A stretch of DNA of 64,000 nucleotides, taken from Psychrobacillus psychrodurans. Lineage in GTDB: Bacteria; Bacillota; Bacilli; Bacillales_A; Planococcaceae. The first letter of the stretch is position 1; each line of letters starts with the position of its first letter. The notes below the pieces were generated by a model. That model was not told the DNA's origin. It searched no databases and was given only the letters and a program-made list of their open reading frames with translations. The stretch is from positions 153,508-217,507 of the forward strand of contig FOUN01000007.1 of NCBI GenBank assembly GCA_900114885.1, in the 5' to 3' direction. A program made the translations under genes and the position numbers. This document shows, piece by piece, positions 23,963 through 34,230 of this stretch.

Positions 23963-24003
23963 TGTGTAAATCTTTCATTTACATTATTAAGTTATCCACA
24001 TGT

Positions 24004-25236
24004 TTATAATTCAGATGATTCTTTTAAAACGAGTGTTAATTCGACTAACTTTCCTTGTCTGTATACTTTGACTTTCAGTTCGTCTCCAGTTTCCTTTTCA
24101 TTGTATAAGTGTTTTCGTAACTCAATCGTATTCTGTACTTTTTCTCCATCCATTTCTACAATAACATCATATGATTTCATCCCTGCTGATGCAGCTGGAG
24201 TTCCTTCCACTACCTCGTCAACTACTACACCAGTTGTAACTTCCCCTGGTAGTTTTAAAGTTTCTTTTTGATGAAATGCAGGTACATTCGTCAAGTCAAT
24301 AAGGGTGATTCCCATCGATGGACGATTTACTTTTCCATTTTGCTCTAAATCCTCAATGATTGGAATAGCCGTATTGACTGGAATAGCTAGACCAATTCCT
24401 TCAATTGTAGATTCAGATATCTTCATCGAGTTAATACCGATAAGCTGACCTGCCAGATTGATCAAAGCTCCTCCACTGTTACCAGGGTTAATCGCTGCGT
24501 CTGTTTGTAAGACCTCTGACTGCCAATCCTCTAAACCATCTCCGTTTAAATCAACTGGTACCGCACGATCTTTACCTGATACCACACCTGTCGTAACGGA
24601 GCCATAAAAATCAAGTCCTAATGGGTTACCGATAGCAATAACAGTTTCTCCTTGCTTTAATACTTCTGAGTCTCCAAATTCTATAACCGCTTCTACACCG
24701 GCATCGTCAATTGCCAGAACCGCTAAATCTGACCAAATATCTCCGCCTACAATACTTGCTTCTACTTTCGATCCATCAGCCAATGTTACTTCCACTGATT
24801 TTGCATCTTCAATAACATGATAATTTGTAATTACATATGCTTTACCATTTTCTTTCTTATAAATAACACCTGATCCTGTGCCTGCATCCTGAGTAGCTTC
24901 TGATTGACTCCAGAAGTTTGTAACGGATTGAATGTTCGTTATTCCTACAACCGCACTAGAAGCTTTTTCTACAGCACCTGTTACATCTGTCGTGACATCT
25001 ACTGAAAGCTGCTCGGTTTGTTTGATTGTTTCACTCGATTTTGTTTCACTGTCTGAAGGTAGGTTGGTCACCACGGAAGGTATTAAAAACCAAACAAGTA
25101 ATGCACCAACTAATACACCTGCTAGTCCACTAAAGAAATAGCCAGCAACTCCTCGCTTTTTCCCTCCTCGTTTTTCGGGTTCTATTGGAGATTGTTCATT
25201 AGGTAGCTGTGGTCCATACGGGTTATTTGTATCCAT
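24004..25236 (-). CDS. htrC: HtrA/DegP-type serine protease with PDZ domain (YycK/HtrC)
   Basis: About 410 residues: short cytoplasmic N-terminus, one membrane helix (about 33-55), trypsin-like domain with His in VITNYHVI, Asp in WSDLAVLAI and Ser in NPGNSGGAL, then a PDZ domain (STDEV-like region from about 310). Triad complete. The ATG at 25236 (M-D-T-N-N-P-Y) follows GAGG; a longer reading is unlikely. It degrades or refolds damaged envelope proteins. It is the last gene of the Wal region but has its own transcript, as walJ ends in a terminator. Confidence 0.92.
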   Translation of the reverse strand: MDTNNPYGPQLPNEQSPIEPEKRGGKKRGVAGYFFSGLAGVLVGALLVWFLIPSVVTNLPSDSETKSSETIKQTEQLSVDVTTDVTGAVEKASSAVVGITNIQSVTNFWSQSEATQDAGTGSGVIYKKENGKAYVITNYHVIEDAKSVEVTLADGSKVEASIVGGDIWSDLAVLAIDDAGVEAVIEFGDSEVLKQGETVIAIGNPLGLDFYGSVTTGVVSGKDRAVPVDLNGDGLEDWQSEVLQTDAAINPGNSGGALINLAGQLIGINSMKISESTIEGIGLAIPVNTAIPIIEDLEQNGKVNRPSMGITLIDLTNVPAFHQKETLKLPGEVTTGVVVDEVVEGTPAASAGMKSYDVIVEMDGEKVQNTIELRKHLYNEKETGDELKVKVYRQGKLVELTLVLKESSEL

Positions 25237-25321
25237 CTTTCTCTTCCTCTCTGTTTCTAATAATCCTGTATTAACAATGTACCCATTCCACATTAAAATA
25301 AGATGAAAATTACTTGAAAAA

Positions 25322-25366
25322 TAAATAAAAGTTCCAAATACTATTCATTCATAGTATTTGGAACTT
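25322..25366 (-). terminator. Terminator of the wal operon after walJ
   Basis: Perfect 16-base arms (25329-25344 and 25351-25366) with six-base loop, then TTTTATTTATTTTT on the minus strand. Confidence 0.92.
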
Positions 25367-25373
25367 CGATTTT

Positions 25374-26162
25374 TTAGACATGCACTAGCTCTGTTGGTTT
25401 ATTTGCATCCGTGTCATGAAGATGCACATATTCTCCTACAATCACACCACAGGACTGAAGTGTTTGTGCCACACTCATACGAGCCAGGTCCTTCATATTA
25501 TTATCTTTGCTTAAATGTGATAAGTAGATATTCGTATTTTTCAGATCAATTACTTCACTCATGGCAACTGCAGCATCCTCATTGGAGACATGTCCCACGT
25601 CACTTAATATTCTTCGCTTAACTGACCAAGGATAACGCCCCATCTGCAGCATACTAACATCGTGATTGCTTTCAAAGACAAAGGAGTCTGCCCCTTTAAT
25701 AAGACCTTTCATCCGATCGCTCACGTAACCAGTATCTGTTATTAAAACAAGCTTCCTGTTGTTTTCGTGAAAAATGTAAAACATCGGGTCTGCTGCATCA
25801 TGAGATACAGCAAAAGATTGGATATCAATGGACCCAAACTGTTTTACTGTTTCCATATCAAATTGAAACCGCTGGTCTAGTGGAACTTTTCCGATAAGCG
25901 GATCCATTGCAGACCAGGTTTTTTGATTTGCAAAAATAGGAACTCCATACTTTCTAGCTAAGACCCCTAATCCTTTAATATGATCACTATGCTCATGTGT
26001 TATAAAAATCCCTGATAGCTTTTTAATATCACGATCTATTTCCTGAAATAGCTCATCCATCTTTTTGCCACTTAGTCCTACGTCTACTAAAAAGGAATGC
26101 TCTTCATTTTCCACATAAACAGCATTACCGCTACTACCACTTGCTAATACACTGAACTTCAT
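25374..26162 (-). CDS. walJ: Metallo-beta-lactamase-fold exonuclease-like protein WalJ (YycJ)
   Basis: A 262-residue MBL-fold protein. Metal motif [10 protein letters not shown] (about 57-66) plus further ligands H in SHDAADP and D in ITDTGYV; closing His in [10 protein letters not shown]. WalJ/YycJ proteins act with WalK/R in coordinating cell-wall growth with division and are linked to 5'-exonuclease activity in mismatch repair. Fifth and last gene of walR-walK-yycH-yycI-walJ, 12 bp after yycI. Confidence 0.93.
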   Translation of the reverse strand: MKFSVLASGSSGNAVYVENEEHSFLVDVGLSGKKMDELFQEIDRDIKKLSGIFITHEHSDHIKGLGVLARKYGVPIFANQKTWSAMDPLIGKVPLDQRFQFDMETVKQFGSIDIQSFAVSHDAADPMFYIFHENNRKLVLITDTGYVSDRMKGLIKGADSFVFESNHDVSMLQMGRYPWSVKRRILSDVGHVSNEDAAVAMSEVIDLKNTNIYLSHLSKDNNMKDLARMSVAQTLQSCGVIVGEYVHLHDTDANKPTELVHV

Positions 26163-26174
26163 TGTTAAAACTCC

Positions 26175-26978
26175 TTATTCTACTACTGTTTGTTCCGTCT
26201 CTTTTGGTATCTTAATAACTCTTCCTTCTACTGCATTTACAAAATGTTCCTCAGTTTTTCCATCTATTAGTTCTACAACAATATGCCATGTTGGTGCAAA
26301 AACTTGTGTCTCTGTTACCTGAGCCAAAGTCGAGTATCCAAGTTCAATTTCTTTTATTGTTGAGTCTGGTTTTAAAAGAATATTATCATACAATATTTTA
26401 ATCACCTGTAAATGCGGCACCAATTTTTGCGACACATTATAATTCTCTAAGTCGTCTAGTATAGTCTGTTCATAACCAATAAGCTCGTTTTTATCATTCC
26501 AATGAACTACCAGCCTTGCATTCGAATTATAGTAAACCAGTCGTTTATCAACTTGTTGAAAGAACGTAGCTGTTTTACTTTCTTCATCTATATCCCAAAG
26601 GCCATAGGCTGATCCTCTTATTACTTGGTCATGTACTATTTTTTCTAGTGTATTTTCATCGGTTATTTTTATAGGTTCATTAAGAGTGCTGACTAGTTTG
26701 ACGCTGTCATGTATTTCGACTGTTTGATTTTCCATTCCTTCTATTTCTTCCAGTTTAAAATTATGGACGGTGCCTGAAACATAAGAAGCTTCATGGATCC
26801 CTTTATCTGTCTCCAAAATTTTTATATTATCCAAAAAAAGCTTTTCCGAGATAGGTGTATCATTAGGAATGTCAATTTGTTGAGATTCAGTATACCGATT
26901 CATATATAGCGAAAGTAAGAATACGTTTAAAATAGAAAATACAATAATAAATATAGTCTTTGTTTTATTCCAATCCAT
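26175..26978 (-). CDS. walI: WalK accessory regulator YycI (WalI)
   Basis: About 267 residues: one N-terminal membrane helix (FIIVFSILNVFLLSLYM, about 9-25) and an extracytoplasmic domain with YycI/YycH-type repeats. Together with YycH it binds WalK in the membrane and restrains or tunes its activity. The ATG at 26978 has AGGAGG eight bases upstream; it overlaps yycH by 14 bp. Regulated with the wal operon. Confidence 0.92.
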   Translation of the reverse strand: MDWNKTKTIFIIVFSILNVFLLSLYMNRYTESQQIDIPNDTPISEKLFLDNIKILETDKGIHEASYVSGTVHNFKLEEIEGMENQTVEIHDSVKLVSTLNEPIKITDENTLEKIVHDQVIRGSAYGLWDIDEESKTATFFQQVDKRLVYYNSNARLVVHWNDKNELIGYEQTILDDLENYNVSQKLVPHLQVIKILYDNILLKPDSTIKEIELGYSTLAQVTETQVFAPTWHIVVELIDGKTEEHFVNAVEGRVIKIPKETEQTVVE

Positions 26979-28290
26979 ATTTTGCACCTCCTAATAACTC
27001 GGGAGATATACGTATCCAGCTTCCACTCTCCACGTAGTACCAAGAAGGTTCCAGATTAAACTGAGACTCGGTCTCATCTCGGGATAAATAATATCCAATT
27101 ACAACATCATCAATAGTACTCGTATCAGTATCTGTTGCAGTAGATAGAAAATCATAAATTGACTGTCCTGAAGCTAGCTGTACTTCCCTTGTTTTCAAAG
27201 GAACAGCAGCAGTAAGCGTGTAAAGAGGGCGCATATATTGATGCACTCGATCAGTTCCCCACTTTAGTGAGATTTCATATATCTCCCTACCAAAAACCGG
27301 TAGGCCAGCAAAATACAGTTGATAATTAATTTGACGATTTTCAGTATTCATTCGGGAATAGCGGTAGTCATCTGTCCATCCGTTATGCTCATTGACAAAA
27401 TTTAAGCTATTTTGAATGAGATCTACAGACTTTGCTGGGTTTTCATTCTCCGAAGCAGGATGAACATAGTTTAAACTTCTAGTACTAAAATTCACTTTCA
27501 TTAACGCACTATCATCCGTGAATTGTTGTTCATTCATACTAACAGGATTACTTCTCACTAGGTTTGGATTATTAAATAGAGCATCTTTAAATTTATCGGT
27601 ATTAATGTCTTTAATGGAATAAGTATAACTCAGGATATTTTCTGGTGTCGATGAAACGTATACCGATAATTTATCGTCTGTAATTATTTCATTATACACT
27701 TGCATAGTTTCTGTATGCTTTAAAATACGATTGGTAAACCCTGCATTATTTACTTTTTCTGCAGTTGCCGTATACATCTTCTGCTGTGATGTACTAATAA
27801 AATAAATGTTTAAACTATCCGAGGTTTCCACATTCCAATCGATTATTAAACGATTAAAATGAGCATCCGGAAAAACCTGTTCTGTAAAAGTTAAGCTAGT
27901 GCCTAAAACTTCAACAGGGACATCTGCTGCAAAAAAGAAACTTGCACGATTAGGTGTTTTTATAAACTCATTTATTTGATCGGTACTTAACTTATTACTA
28001 GATAACTCGACCTTTTGAATTTCCCATTTTTTCATGTTAATGAACACTGATTCGATTGGTTGACTGTTAAAAGTTCCTTTTAGCCCATCCTTTTGGCTAA
28101 CAATCATACGATACGGTTTGATAATGTCTTCCATTTCCTTTTTTTCAGCAATGGCTATATCTACAGTTGTTCCTTCATTTGACTGGATAACCGGTGAATA
28201 TGTCCATATAGCAAAAGTTAAGGAAAAACTGAGGAGAATAAGTAAGACTAAAACAACTGATTTTACTTGCTCAATATATTTCAATCCCAT
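26965..28290 (-). CDS. walH: WalK accessory regulator YycH (WalH)
   Basis: A 441-residue protein with one N-terminal helix (VVLVLLILLSFSLTFAIW, about 12-29) and a long outside part, as in YycH of B. subtilis (about 450 aa). It pairs with YycI through the membrane helix and controls WalK. Overlaps walK by 10 bp and yycI by 14 bp, so the operon is translationally coupled. Confidence 0.93.
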   Translation of the reverse strand: MGLKYIEQVKSVVLVLLILLSFSLTFAIWTYSPVIQSNEGTTVDIAIAEKKEMEDIIKPYRMIVSQKDGLKGTFNSQPIESVFINMKKWEIQKVELSSNKLSTDQINEFIKTPNRASFFFAADVPVEVLGTSLTFTEQVFPDAHFNRLIIDWNVETSDSLNIYFISTSQQKMYTATAEKVNNAGFTNRILKHTETMQVYNEIITDDKLSVYVSSTPENILSYTYSIKDINTDKFKDALFNNPNLVRSNPVSMNEQQFTDDSALMKVNFSTRSLNYVHPASENENPAKSVDLIQNSLNFVNEHNGWTDDYRYSRMNTENRQINYQLYFAGLPVFGREIYEISLKWGTDRVHQYMRPLYTLTAAVPLKTREVQLASGQSIYDFLSTATDTDTSTIDDVVIGYYLSRDETESQFNLEPSWYYVESGSWIRISPELLGGAKYGLE

Positions 28291-30104
28291 TCACCTACCT
28301 CATCCGTTAAAATATCCAATGTGAAGAAAATGGTCGTTCCTTGGCCTTCTTCGCTTTCTGCCCATATTCTACCACCATGGGCTTCAATCATTTCCCGGGC
28401 AATTGCTAAACCTAGCCCTGTACCACCCATAGATCTTGCTCTTGCTCGATCTACTCTGTAAAAGCGATCAAAGACTCGATCTACATTTTCAGATGGAATC
28501 CCCATTCCATCATCAGAAATCATTACTTTCAAAATGGAATCCGTCACAACTACTCCAAAACGTATATTCCCACCATCTGGAGAATATTTAATCGCATTTG
28601 AGATAATATTATCGATTACTTGTGTTAACTTATCAGTATCGATATCCACATAATAGGCTTTATCTGAGAGCATGCGGACAAAGGTAACATGATCAGACTT
28701 GGAAAGTTCAAATCTGTCTATAATCCGGTTGAAGAACTGATTAAAATTAACAATCTCTCGATTCAAATCATAGTCTCTGCTATCCATTTTAGATAATTGT
28801 AGAAGATCATTTACAAGTCGAATCATTCGATGGGTCTCTGTTTGAGTTACTTGTAAGAAAGAGGGGGCTATTTCCTCGTCTTTCCAAGCACCATCAGCTA
28901 ACGCCTCCAAGTAACTACTCATTGTAGTAAGTGGTGTACGTAATTCATGGGAAACATTCGCTACAAATTCTCTTCTTTCTATATCCACTTTTTCTTGTTC
29001 GGTATTATCGTGTAATACTGCGATTAAACCGTTAACGAAGCCAGTTTCTTTTTGAATAACCGAAAAATTGGCACGTAAGATAAATGGCCGTTCATTGGAG
29101 CTTAAATCCAAGTTAAGAGCTTCTTTTAAGTGTATTAAATCTTCAAAGGAGTGTTCGGAGTCTATTCCAAGCACAGATATAATCGGACGATTTAATACCA
29201 TTTCCCTTGGTATACGCAATAATCTAAGTGCAGGATCGTTTATCAATATAACTCTACCTTTACGGTCAGTTGCTAATACCCCATCTGTCATGTTGGTTAA
29301 AACGGAGGCTAGCTTTCTTCGTTCTGCTTCCGTTGTAGATTGAGATTCTTGCAGTCTATTCGTCAAATGATTAAAAGCAATTGCCAGTTGTCCAATTTCA
29401 TCACTTCCATATACTCGTACTTTTCTGGAAAAGTTACCTTTTGCCATGGCTTGAGCTTGTCGTCTCATATCGGAAATTGGACGTGTAATTGTCTGGGCAA
29501 TTAGTATTCCTAATATAACTGTAATGACTAAAGCCATTGCAGTACCTCCGGCAAGTATTCGATTAATTTCATTCATCTGTCCAAACACATTTTCAATATT
29601 AGATTCTATATATAATGTTCCAATTACTTCTCCTTTTGAAATAATAGGTGTAGCTAAAACCCAAATTCTAACATCACTTTTTCTATCTAACGATATATTT
29701 TCTTGTGCAGCTTCTGCTGTAATGGATTTACGAACTAGATCATCCATTGATCGTTGGCCAACAATCGACTGGTTGTTTGAATCTGAGGTTGCCAAAATCT
29801 GATACCTAGCATCTATAACGCGTACTTCTTTAATATCAATTGAATTGAGACCAGCCAAAATAGAATATAAACTTTGTTCTGGTGTTTGGTCTTCTTCGCT
29901 CCGTATTTTTATCATTTCTTCCCGTGCACTATATTCTATTAAGCTAACTCGATCAGTTATTGATTCTTGAAAGTTTTCTCTTAATGTCTTCTCTAGGCCA
30001 CGAACAAAATATAATCCTATAATTTGCATAGCAATAATAATAAGTAATACATAAATCAGCACAATCTTTACGTGAATCGATTTAAAGTATCCAACCTTTT
30101 GCAT
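28281..30104 (-). CDS. walK: Sensor histidine kinase WalK (YycG)
   Basis: A 607-residue essential kinase: helix 1 at about 12-30, extracytoplasmic Cache-like domain to about 180, helix 2 at about 184-204, HAMP, cytoplasmic PAS (about 265-370), HisKA with the phospho-His in SHELRTPLTT and HATPase with N-box DNIISNAIKYS, GMGIP and GTGLGLAI. All kinase motifs intact. It phosphorylates WalR to control peptidoglycan hydrolases. Starts six bases after walR. A near-consensus Noc-binding sequence lies inside it at 28390-28403. Confidence 0.96.
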   Translation of the reverse strand: MQKVGYFKSIHVKIVLIYVLLIIIAMQIIGLYFVRGLEKTLRENFQESITDRVSLIEYSAREEMIKIRSEEDQTPEQSLYSILAGLNSIDIKEVRVIDARYQILATSDSNNQSIVGQRSMDDLVRKSITAEAAQENISLDRKSDVRIWVLATPIISKGEVIGTLYIESNIENVFGQMNEINRILAGGTAMALVITVILGILIAQTITRPISDMRRQAQAMAKGNFSRKVRVYGSDEIGQLAIAFNHLTNRLQESQSTTEAERRKLASVLTNMTDGVLATDRKGRVILINDPALRLLRIPREMVLNRPIISVLGIDSEHSFEDLIHLKEALNLDLSSNERPFILRANFSVIQKETGFVNGLIAVLHDNTEQEKVDIERREFVANVSHELRTPLTTMSSYLEALADGAWKDEEIAPSFLQVTQTETHRMIRLVNDLLQLSKMDSRDYDLNREIVNFNQFFNRIIDRFELSKSDHVTFVRMLSDKAYYVDIDTDKLTQVIDNIISNAIKYSPDGGNIRFGVVVTDSILKVMISDDGMGIPSENVDRVFDRFYRVDRARARSMGGTGLGLAIAREMIEAHGGRIWAESEEGQGTTIFFTLDILTDEVGEWD

Positions 30105-30110
30105 TAAATT

Positions 30111-30815
30111 CTACTCCTGTTCAGGACTTCGTAAATAGTATCCTACACCTCTTCTAGTTACTATCCATGTTGGATGACTTGGATTATCTTCAATTTTTTC
30201 ACGTAATCGTCGAATTGTTACATCTACTGTACGGACATCACCAAAGTAATCGTACCCCCATACTGTTTGTAGTAAATGTTCACGAGTCATGACTTGTCCT
30301 ATATGTTTTGCCAAGTAATGCAAAAGCTCAAATTCTCGATGCGTAAGCTCTATTGTTTCTTCCCTTTTTAACACCAGATACGCATCTGGTTGAATAGTCA
30401 GTGGACCAATAACTATTTCATTTGTCAATACTTCTGCATCTTCTTGAATAGTTTGGTGTCTACGCATATTTGCTTTAACTCGAGCGATTAATTCTCTAGT
30501 ACTAAATGGTTTTGTAACATAATCATCTGCACCTAGCTCTAGTCCCAGCACTTTATCTATCTCTGAATCTTTTGCAGTCAGCATGATAATAGGAAAATCA
30601 TATTTTTTTCGAATTTCTCTACAAACTTCCATTCCATCTTTGTTAGGAAGCATAATATCTAATAACATTAAATCTGGTTGATCCTCTTCTACCTTCTTTA
30701 ATGCCTCATCGCCATTATATGCACAGGCTACTTGATACCCTTCTTTTTTTAAGTTAAATTGCAGTATGTCTGCAATTGGTTTTTCGTCATCTACAACTAA
30801 TATTTTCTTACTCAT
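30111..30815 (-). CDS. walR: Response regulator WalR (YycF)
   Basis: A 234-residue OmpR-family regulator: receiver with DDE at residues 9-11, phospho-Asp in LLLDIMLPN (about 53), T in IMLTAKD, K in YVTKPFS; C-terminal winged helix ending with [17 protein letters not shown] and [10 protein letters not shown]. Essential regulator of cell-wall metabolism genes. First gene of the wal operon, ribosome site AGGGGG. A terminator upstream (30977-31010) isolates it from the M23 gene. Confidence 0.97.
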   Translation of the reverse strand: MSKKILVVDDEKPIADILQFNLKKEGYQVACAYNGDEALKKVEEDQPDLMLLDIMLPNKDGMEVCREIRKKYDFPIIMLTAKDSEIDKVLGLELGADDYVTKPFSTRELIARVKANMRRHQTIQEDAEVLTNEIVIGPLTIQPDAYLVLKREETIELTHREFELLHYLAKHIGQVMTREHLLQTVWGYDYFGDVRTVDVTIRRLREKIEDNPSHPTWIVTRRGVGYYLRSPEQE

Positions 30816-30976
30816 TTTTAGTCCCCCTTATTCTCGTATTCTATATTTAACTCAATTGAATTATTTTTAACAATAATAATATTAACTTTAACATTGTTTT
30901 AGGCTTCATGCATCTCTCAAGAAGCGGTGGTGCTATAGTTCGACTTACTTTGACAAATTATTTCCCAGGAAATTCA

Positions 30977-31010
30977 TAAAAAAGAGACAGTCCATATTGC
31001 GACTGTCTCT
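30977..31010 (-). terminator. Terminator of the M23 peptidase gene
   Basis: Perfect ten-base arms AGAGACAGTC/GACTGTCTCT followed by six T on the minus strand, right after the stop. Confidence 0.93.
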
Positions 31011-31015
31011 ATATA

Positions 31016-32494
31016 TTATTTATTTAATACAGTTAAAGGATTAATTGTAACACCATTTTTTTCCACTTCGAAATGTAGATGTGTTCCTGTAGAACGCCCA
31101 GTACTTCCCATTACACCAATTTTAGTGCCTGTTGGAACTACTTGCCCTACTTCCGCTGTAATAGAAGAAAGATGTGCATACGTTGTTTTGTACCCATTTT
31201 GATGATCGATGATTACACGGTTGCCATATGTACCATCCCAACCAGCCGCAACTACAATTCCATTATCTGCTGCTTTTATTGTAAAACCACTTGGTCTTGC
31301 GATATCGATACCTTCATGTTGGCGGCCCCAACGATATCCCATTTTACTAGAAATATATCCACCTTCAGCTGGCCAAGCAAATACTCCCGAGCCGCGTGAA
31401 GGAATTACTTTCGTTCCTTTTAATACAATGTGCTCTTTTGGTTCTACAAGAATTTTTTCTTCTACAATAGATTGACCAACTTGTACTCCATTCTCTTTGC
31501 GAATTAAGTAAGTTGCCTCTTTTTGACCATCCGAACCTTCTTGTTTTACCTTCGTATCACCTTTATACATATCCTCTGTTTCTTCTACTTTTTTCGTATG
31601 TATTATGGCTTCTACTGCTTTTTTCTCATACTGTACTTCTATATTAATAAGTGGTTTTAGAACTGTTACATTTAACTCTTGACCTATTTGTAATACGGTA
31701 GAATCCGTTACACCAGGATTAAGTGCTATAAGTTCTGCAGATGTTAAATTATGCTTATTAGCAATAGTACCTAAAACATCGCCTTCTGCCACAGTATATA
31801 ACTCTTTTTCTAATGTTCCTTCTAAAAGTAGTTTCACAGCATCGTCTGGTGAAACAATCCGATTAGGAGCTGTGTCTACTGTAACTCCTGATACTTTTTC
31901 TTTTAAGATTAAATTAGCAATACGAGTTTCATTTTCTTTTAACTTGGGTAAAGATTCACTAGTATTATTTCTAGCTTCCAGTGTGTTCAGCTCTTCTTCT
32001 GAAACAAAATGTAACTTTAGTTTTCTTAAAGCTTCATCGTAAGCCTCTAAGTCTTTGACGTAGACTGCCATCTCGTCATTGATCGATAATGCAAATGCTT
32101 TTGCCTCTACATCTATTAAGCCATCCAGCTTTTGAAGTGTAGTCTCGTCATTTGTATTGGGAGTAAATACTTGTTCTGGTACTACCGATAAATTAGATCC
32201 AGCTGTTAAAGTCATGTTTTTAAACTGGGAGCTAGATTCTTCAATCTTTTTGTCGAGCATTGATTGTATTTTGGTTTGATCCGAAATAGCCCCTACATAT
32301 TGACCATCCGTATATATATGGTATATTTCTTTTAATGTATTGCTTTCACTTTCTTTTGCAAAAGCCATATTAAACGAAATACTTGAGATAAGTAAAACTG
32401 ATACGGCTGCTTTTTTCACCATATTTGACTTTCCGTTTGAAAGAACATCCAGTTTTGATACCTTTTGTTCCTCATTCTTACTTTTCAAAAACAT
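31016..32494 (-). CDS. M23-family cell-wall endopeptidase with LysM and G5 domains
   Basis: A 492-residue exported or membrane-anchored protein: hydrophobic segment at about 28-46, long coiled region, LysM (LYTVAEGDVLGTIANKHN, about 233-250), G5-like domain (about 300-360) and C-terminal M23 peptidase with zinc ligands in QHEGIDIA and HLHFEV. Probably cleaves peptide crosslinks in peptidoglycan during growth. Its place between purA and walR and a WalR-like box upstream suggest it belongs to the Wal regulon. Ribosome site GGAAGGGG. Confidence 0.9.
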   Translation of the reverse strand: MFLKSKNEEQKVSKLDVLSNGKSNMVKKAAVSVLLISSISFNMAFAKESESNTLKEIYHIYTDGQYVGAISDQTKIQSMLDKKIEESSSQFKNMTLTAGSNLSVVPEQVFTPNTNDETTLQKLDGLIDVEAKAFALSINDEMAVYVKDLEAYDEALRKLKLHFVSEEELNTLEARNNTSESLPKLKENETRIANLILKEKVSGVTVDTAPNRIVSPDDAVKLLLEGTLEKELYTVAEGDVLGTIANKHNLTSAELIALNPGVTDSTVLQIGQELNVTVLKPLINIEVQYEKKAVEAIIHTKKVEETEDMYKGDTKVKQEGSDGQKEATYLIRKENGVQVGQSIVEEKILVEPKEHIVLKGTKVIPSRGSGVFAWPAEGGYISSKMGYRWGRQHEGIDIARPSGFTIKAADNGIVVAAGWDGTYGNRVIIDHQNGYKTTYAHLSSITAEVGQVVPTGTKIGVMGSTGRSTGTHLHFEVEKNGVTINPLTVLNK

Positions 32495-32593
32495 GATAAA
32501 GCCCCTTCCAAACTATCTGTAAAATCTTCAATCATTTTCATGCTTCTCTAATTTAACATATTTGAAATGAAGATGTGTAGCTTTCTAGACGGT

Positions 32594-32610
32594 TGTAAAG
32601 AAACTGTAGT
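32594..32610 (+). promoter_or_regulatory. Candidate WalR box upstream of the M23 gene
   Basis: TGTAAA-N5-TGTAGT on the plus strand, one base off the known direct repeat TGTWAH-N5-TGTWAH, about 100 bases upstream of the M23 start but in opposite orientation. The rest of the 32495-32803 gap is AT-rich and holds no gene that I can see. Confidence 0.35.
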
Positions 32611-32803
32611 ATTGGTTCCATATATTACATTATTTTTTCAATTTATGGAAATATATAATCGTTTTTACCTAATAATTCGATTTTTATAAATTAGTTTTCT
32701 CCAAATTATTCATATTTTATACATAAAGCAGTAAAAATCTTTGTTATATTTGTCATAATAGAAGATTCACATAGTGAAGCTTTTTCAAATTTCTACATTA
32801 ACA

Positions 32804-32849
32804 GACAAAAAACCGTCAAAAAGCTTATGCTTCTTGACGTTTTTTTTGT
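32804..32849. terminator. Bidirectional terminator after purA
   Basis: CGTCAAAAAGC/GCTTCTTGACG stem (one G-U or mismatch) with A-run before and T-run after; ends purA on the minus strand. Confidence 0.92.
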
Positions 32850-32852
32850 TCA

Positions 32853-34139
32853 CTATTTCCAAACACTTGTAATGATATTAGTTTGGGTACGATCTGGTCC
32901 AACTGAGAAAATGGATATTTGTACTCCTGTAAGTTGAGAAATACGCTCTAAGTAATGACGAGCTGTTTCAGGAAGTTCATCTAAAGATTTACAGTTAGTA
33001 ATATCTTCACTCCAACCAGGCATTTCTTCATAAACTGGTTCACATTCACTTAAAATACGAAGATTAGCTGGATATTCTGTAATTAATTCACCTTTATACT
33101 TATATGCAGTACATAATTTAACTGTATCTAAACCAGTCAATACGTCAATAGAGTTAACTGTTAAATCAGTTAAACCACTTACGCGTCGAGCATGTCTAAT
33201 TACTACTGTGTCAAACCAACCAATACGACGTGGTCTACCTGTAGTTGTCCCATATTCTTTACCAACTTCACGGATTTGATTTCCTATTTCATCAAATAAC
33301 TCCGTTGGGAAAGGACCATCACCTACACGTGATGTATATGCTTTACAAACACCTACTACATGGTTTATTTTTGTTGGACCTACTCCCGCACCAATTGTTA
33401 CTCCACCAGCTACTGGATTTGAAGAAGTTACAAATGGATAAGTACCTTGATCGATATCCAACATAACTCCCTGTGCACCTTCAAATAAAACACGACGACC
33501 ATCATCTAATGCGTCATTTAATACTTTTGAAGTATCCGTAACATATTTGGCGATCTCTTGCCCATAGGTATAGAATTCTTCTAGTATTTCCTCTGAAGTA
33601 AATCCTTCTGTTTCGTAAAACTTCTCAAACATTCTATTCTTTTCTTGTAAGTTAAGTTCTAATTTTTCTTTAAACACTTCATAGTCCAGAAGGTCAGCAA
33701 TACGGATTCCAACACGTGCAGCTTTGTCCATATAAGCCGGTCCAATACCTTTACCTGTCGTACCAATTTTATTTGCTCCTCTGCGAGCTTCTTCCACTTC
33801 ATCTTGTTTTAAGTGGTATGGAAGAATAACATGTGCACGATTAGAAATACGTAAGTTTTCGGTTGTTACTCCGCGTTCATGCAATCCTTTTAGTTCTTTC
33901 ACAAGTGCTCTAGGATCTACTACCATTCCGTTTCCTATAACAGAAATTTTATCTTTATAGAAAATTCCTGATGGAATCAAGTGAAGCTTGTACGTTTCTC
34001 CTCCAAAAATAATTGTATGACCTGCATTATTACCGCCTTGGTAACGTGCAATTACTTCTGAGTTTTCGGATAGAAAGTCTGTGATTTTCCCTTTACCTTC
34101 GTCTCCCCATTGTGTTCCAACTACTACTACTGATGGCAT
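32853..34139 (-). CDS. purA: Adenylosuccinate synthetase
   Basis: A 428-residue enzyme making adenylosuccinate from IMP, Asp and GTP, the first step to AMP. P-loop-like GDEGKGK at residues 12-18 with the catalytic Asp, IMP-binding [15 protein letters not shown] and the C-terminal GTP site SVGPDRTQT. Full length. ATG after GGAGGTG. It has its own sigma-A promoter and a possible PurR operator upstream. Confidence 0.97.
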   Translation of the reverse strand: MPSVVVVGTQWGDEGKGKITDFLSENSEVIARYQGGNNAGHTIIFGGETYKLHLIPSGIFYKDKISVIGNGMVVDPRALVKELKGLHERGVTTENLRISNRAHVILPYHLKQDEVEEARRGANKIGTTGKGIGPAYMDKAARVGIRIADLLDYEVFKEKLELNLQEKNRMFEKFYETEGFTSEEILEEFYTYGQEIAKYVTDTSKVLNDALDDGRRVLFEGAQGVMLDIDQGTYPFVTSSNPVAGGVTIGAGVGPTKINHVVGVCKAYTSRVGDGPFPTELFDEIGNQIREVGKEYGTTTGRPRRIGWFDTVVIRHARRVSGLTDLTVNSIDVLTGLDTVKLCTAYKYKGELITEYPANLRILSECEPVYEEMPGWSEDITNCKSLDELPETARHYLERISQLTGVQISIFSVGPDRTQTNIITSVWK

Positions 34140-34189
34140 TTGCCAGCACCTCCGTCAGACATTTCATATGTCCTGATTCAAACAGTGTA

Positions 34190-34218
34190 ATTGTACCAAT
34201 CTAAATGCACTTAGTCAA
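34190..34218 (-). promoter_or_regulatory. Sigma-A promoter of purA
   Basis: TTGACT, 17-base spacer, TACAAT on the minus strand, about 50 bases before the purA start. Confidence 0.75.
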
Positions 34219-34230
34219 CTGATTTAATGC

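Larger units (their letters stand above)
23585..24000. promoter_or_regulatory. DnaA-box cluster at rlmH/htrA
   Basis: Exact TTATNCACA matches at 23617, 23630, 23875, 23896 and 23992 (plus) and 23723 (minus), with one-mismatch copies at 23585, 23638 and 23651. This is about 31 kb from oriC. B. subtilis has a DnaA-box cluster at the orthologous place (yydA), where DnaA is titrated away from oriC. The CxxH/CxxC gene lies inside the cluster. Confidence 0.8.
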
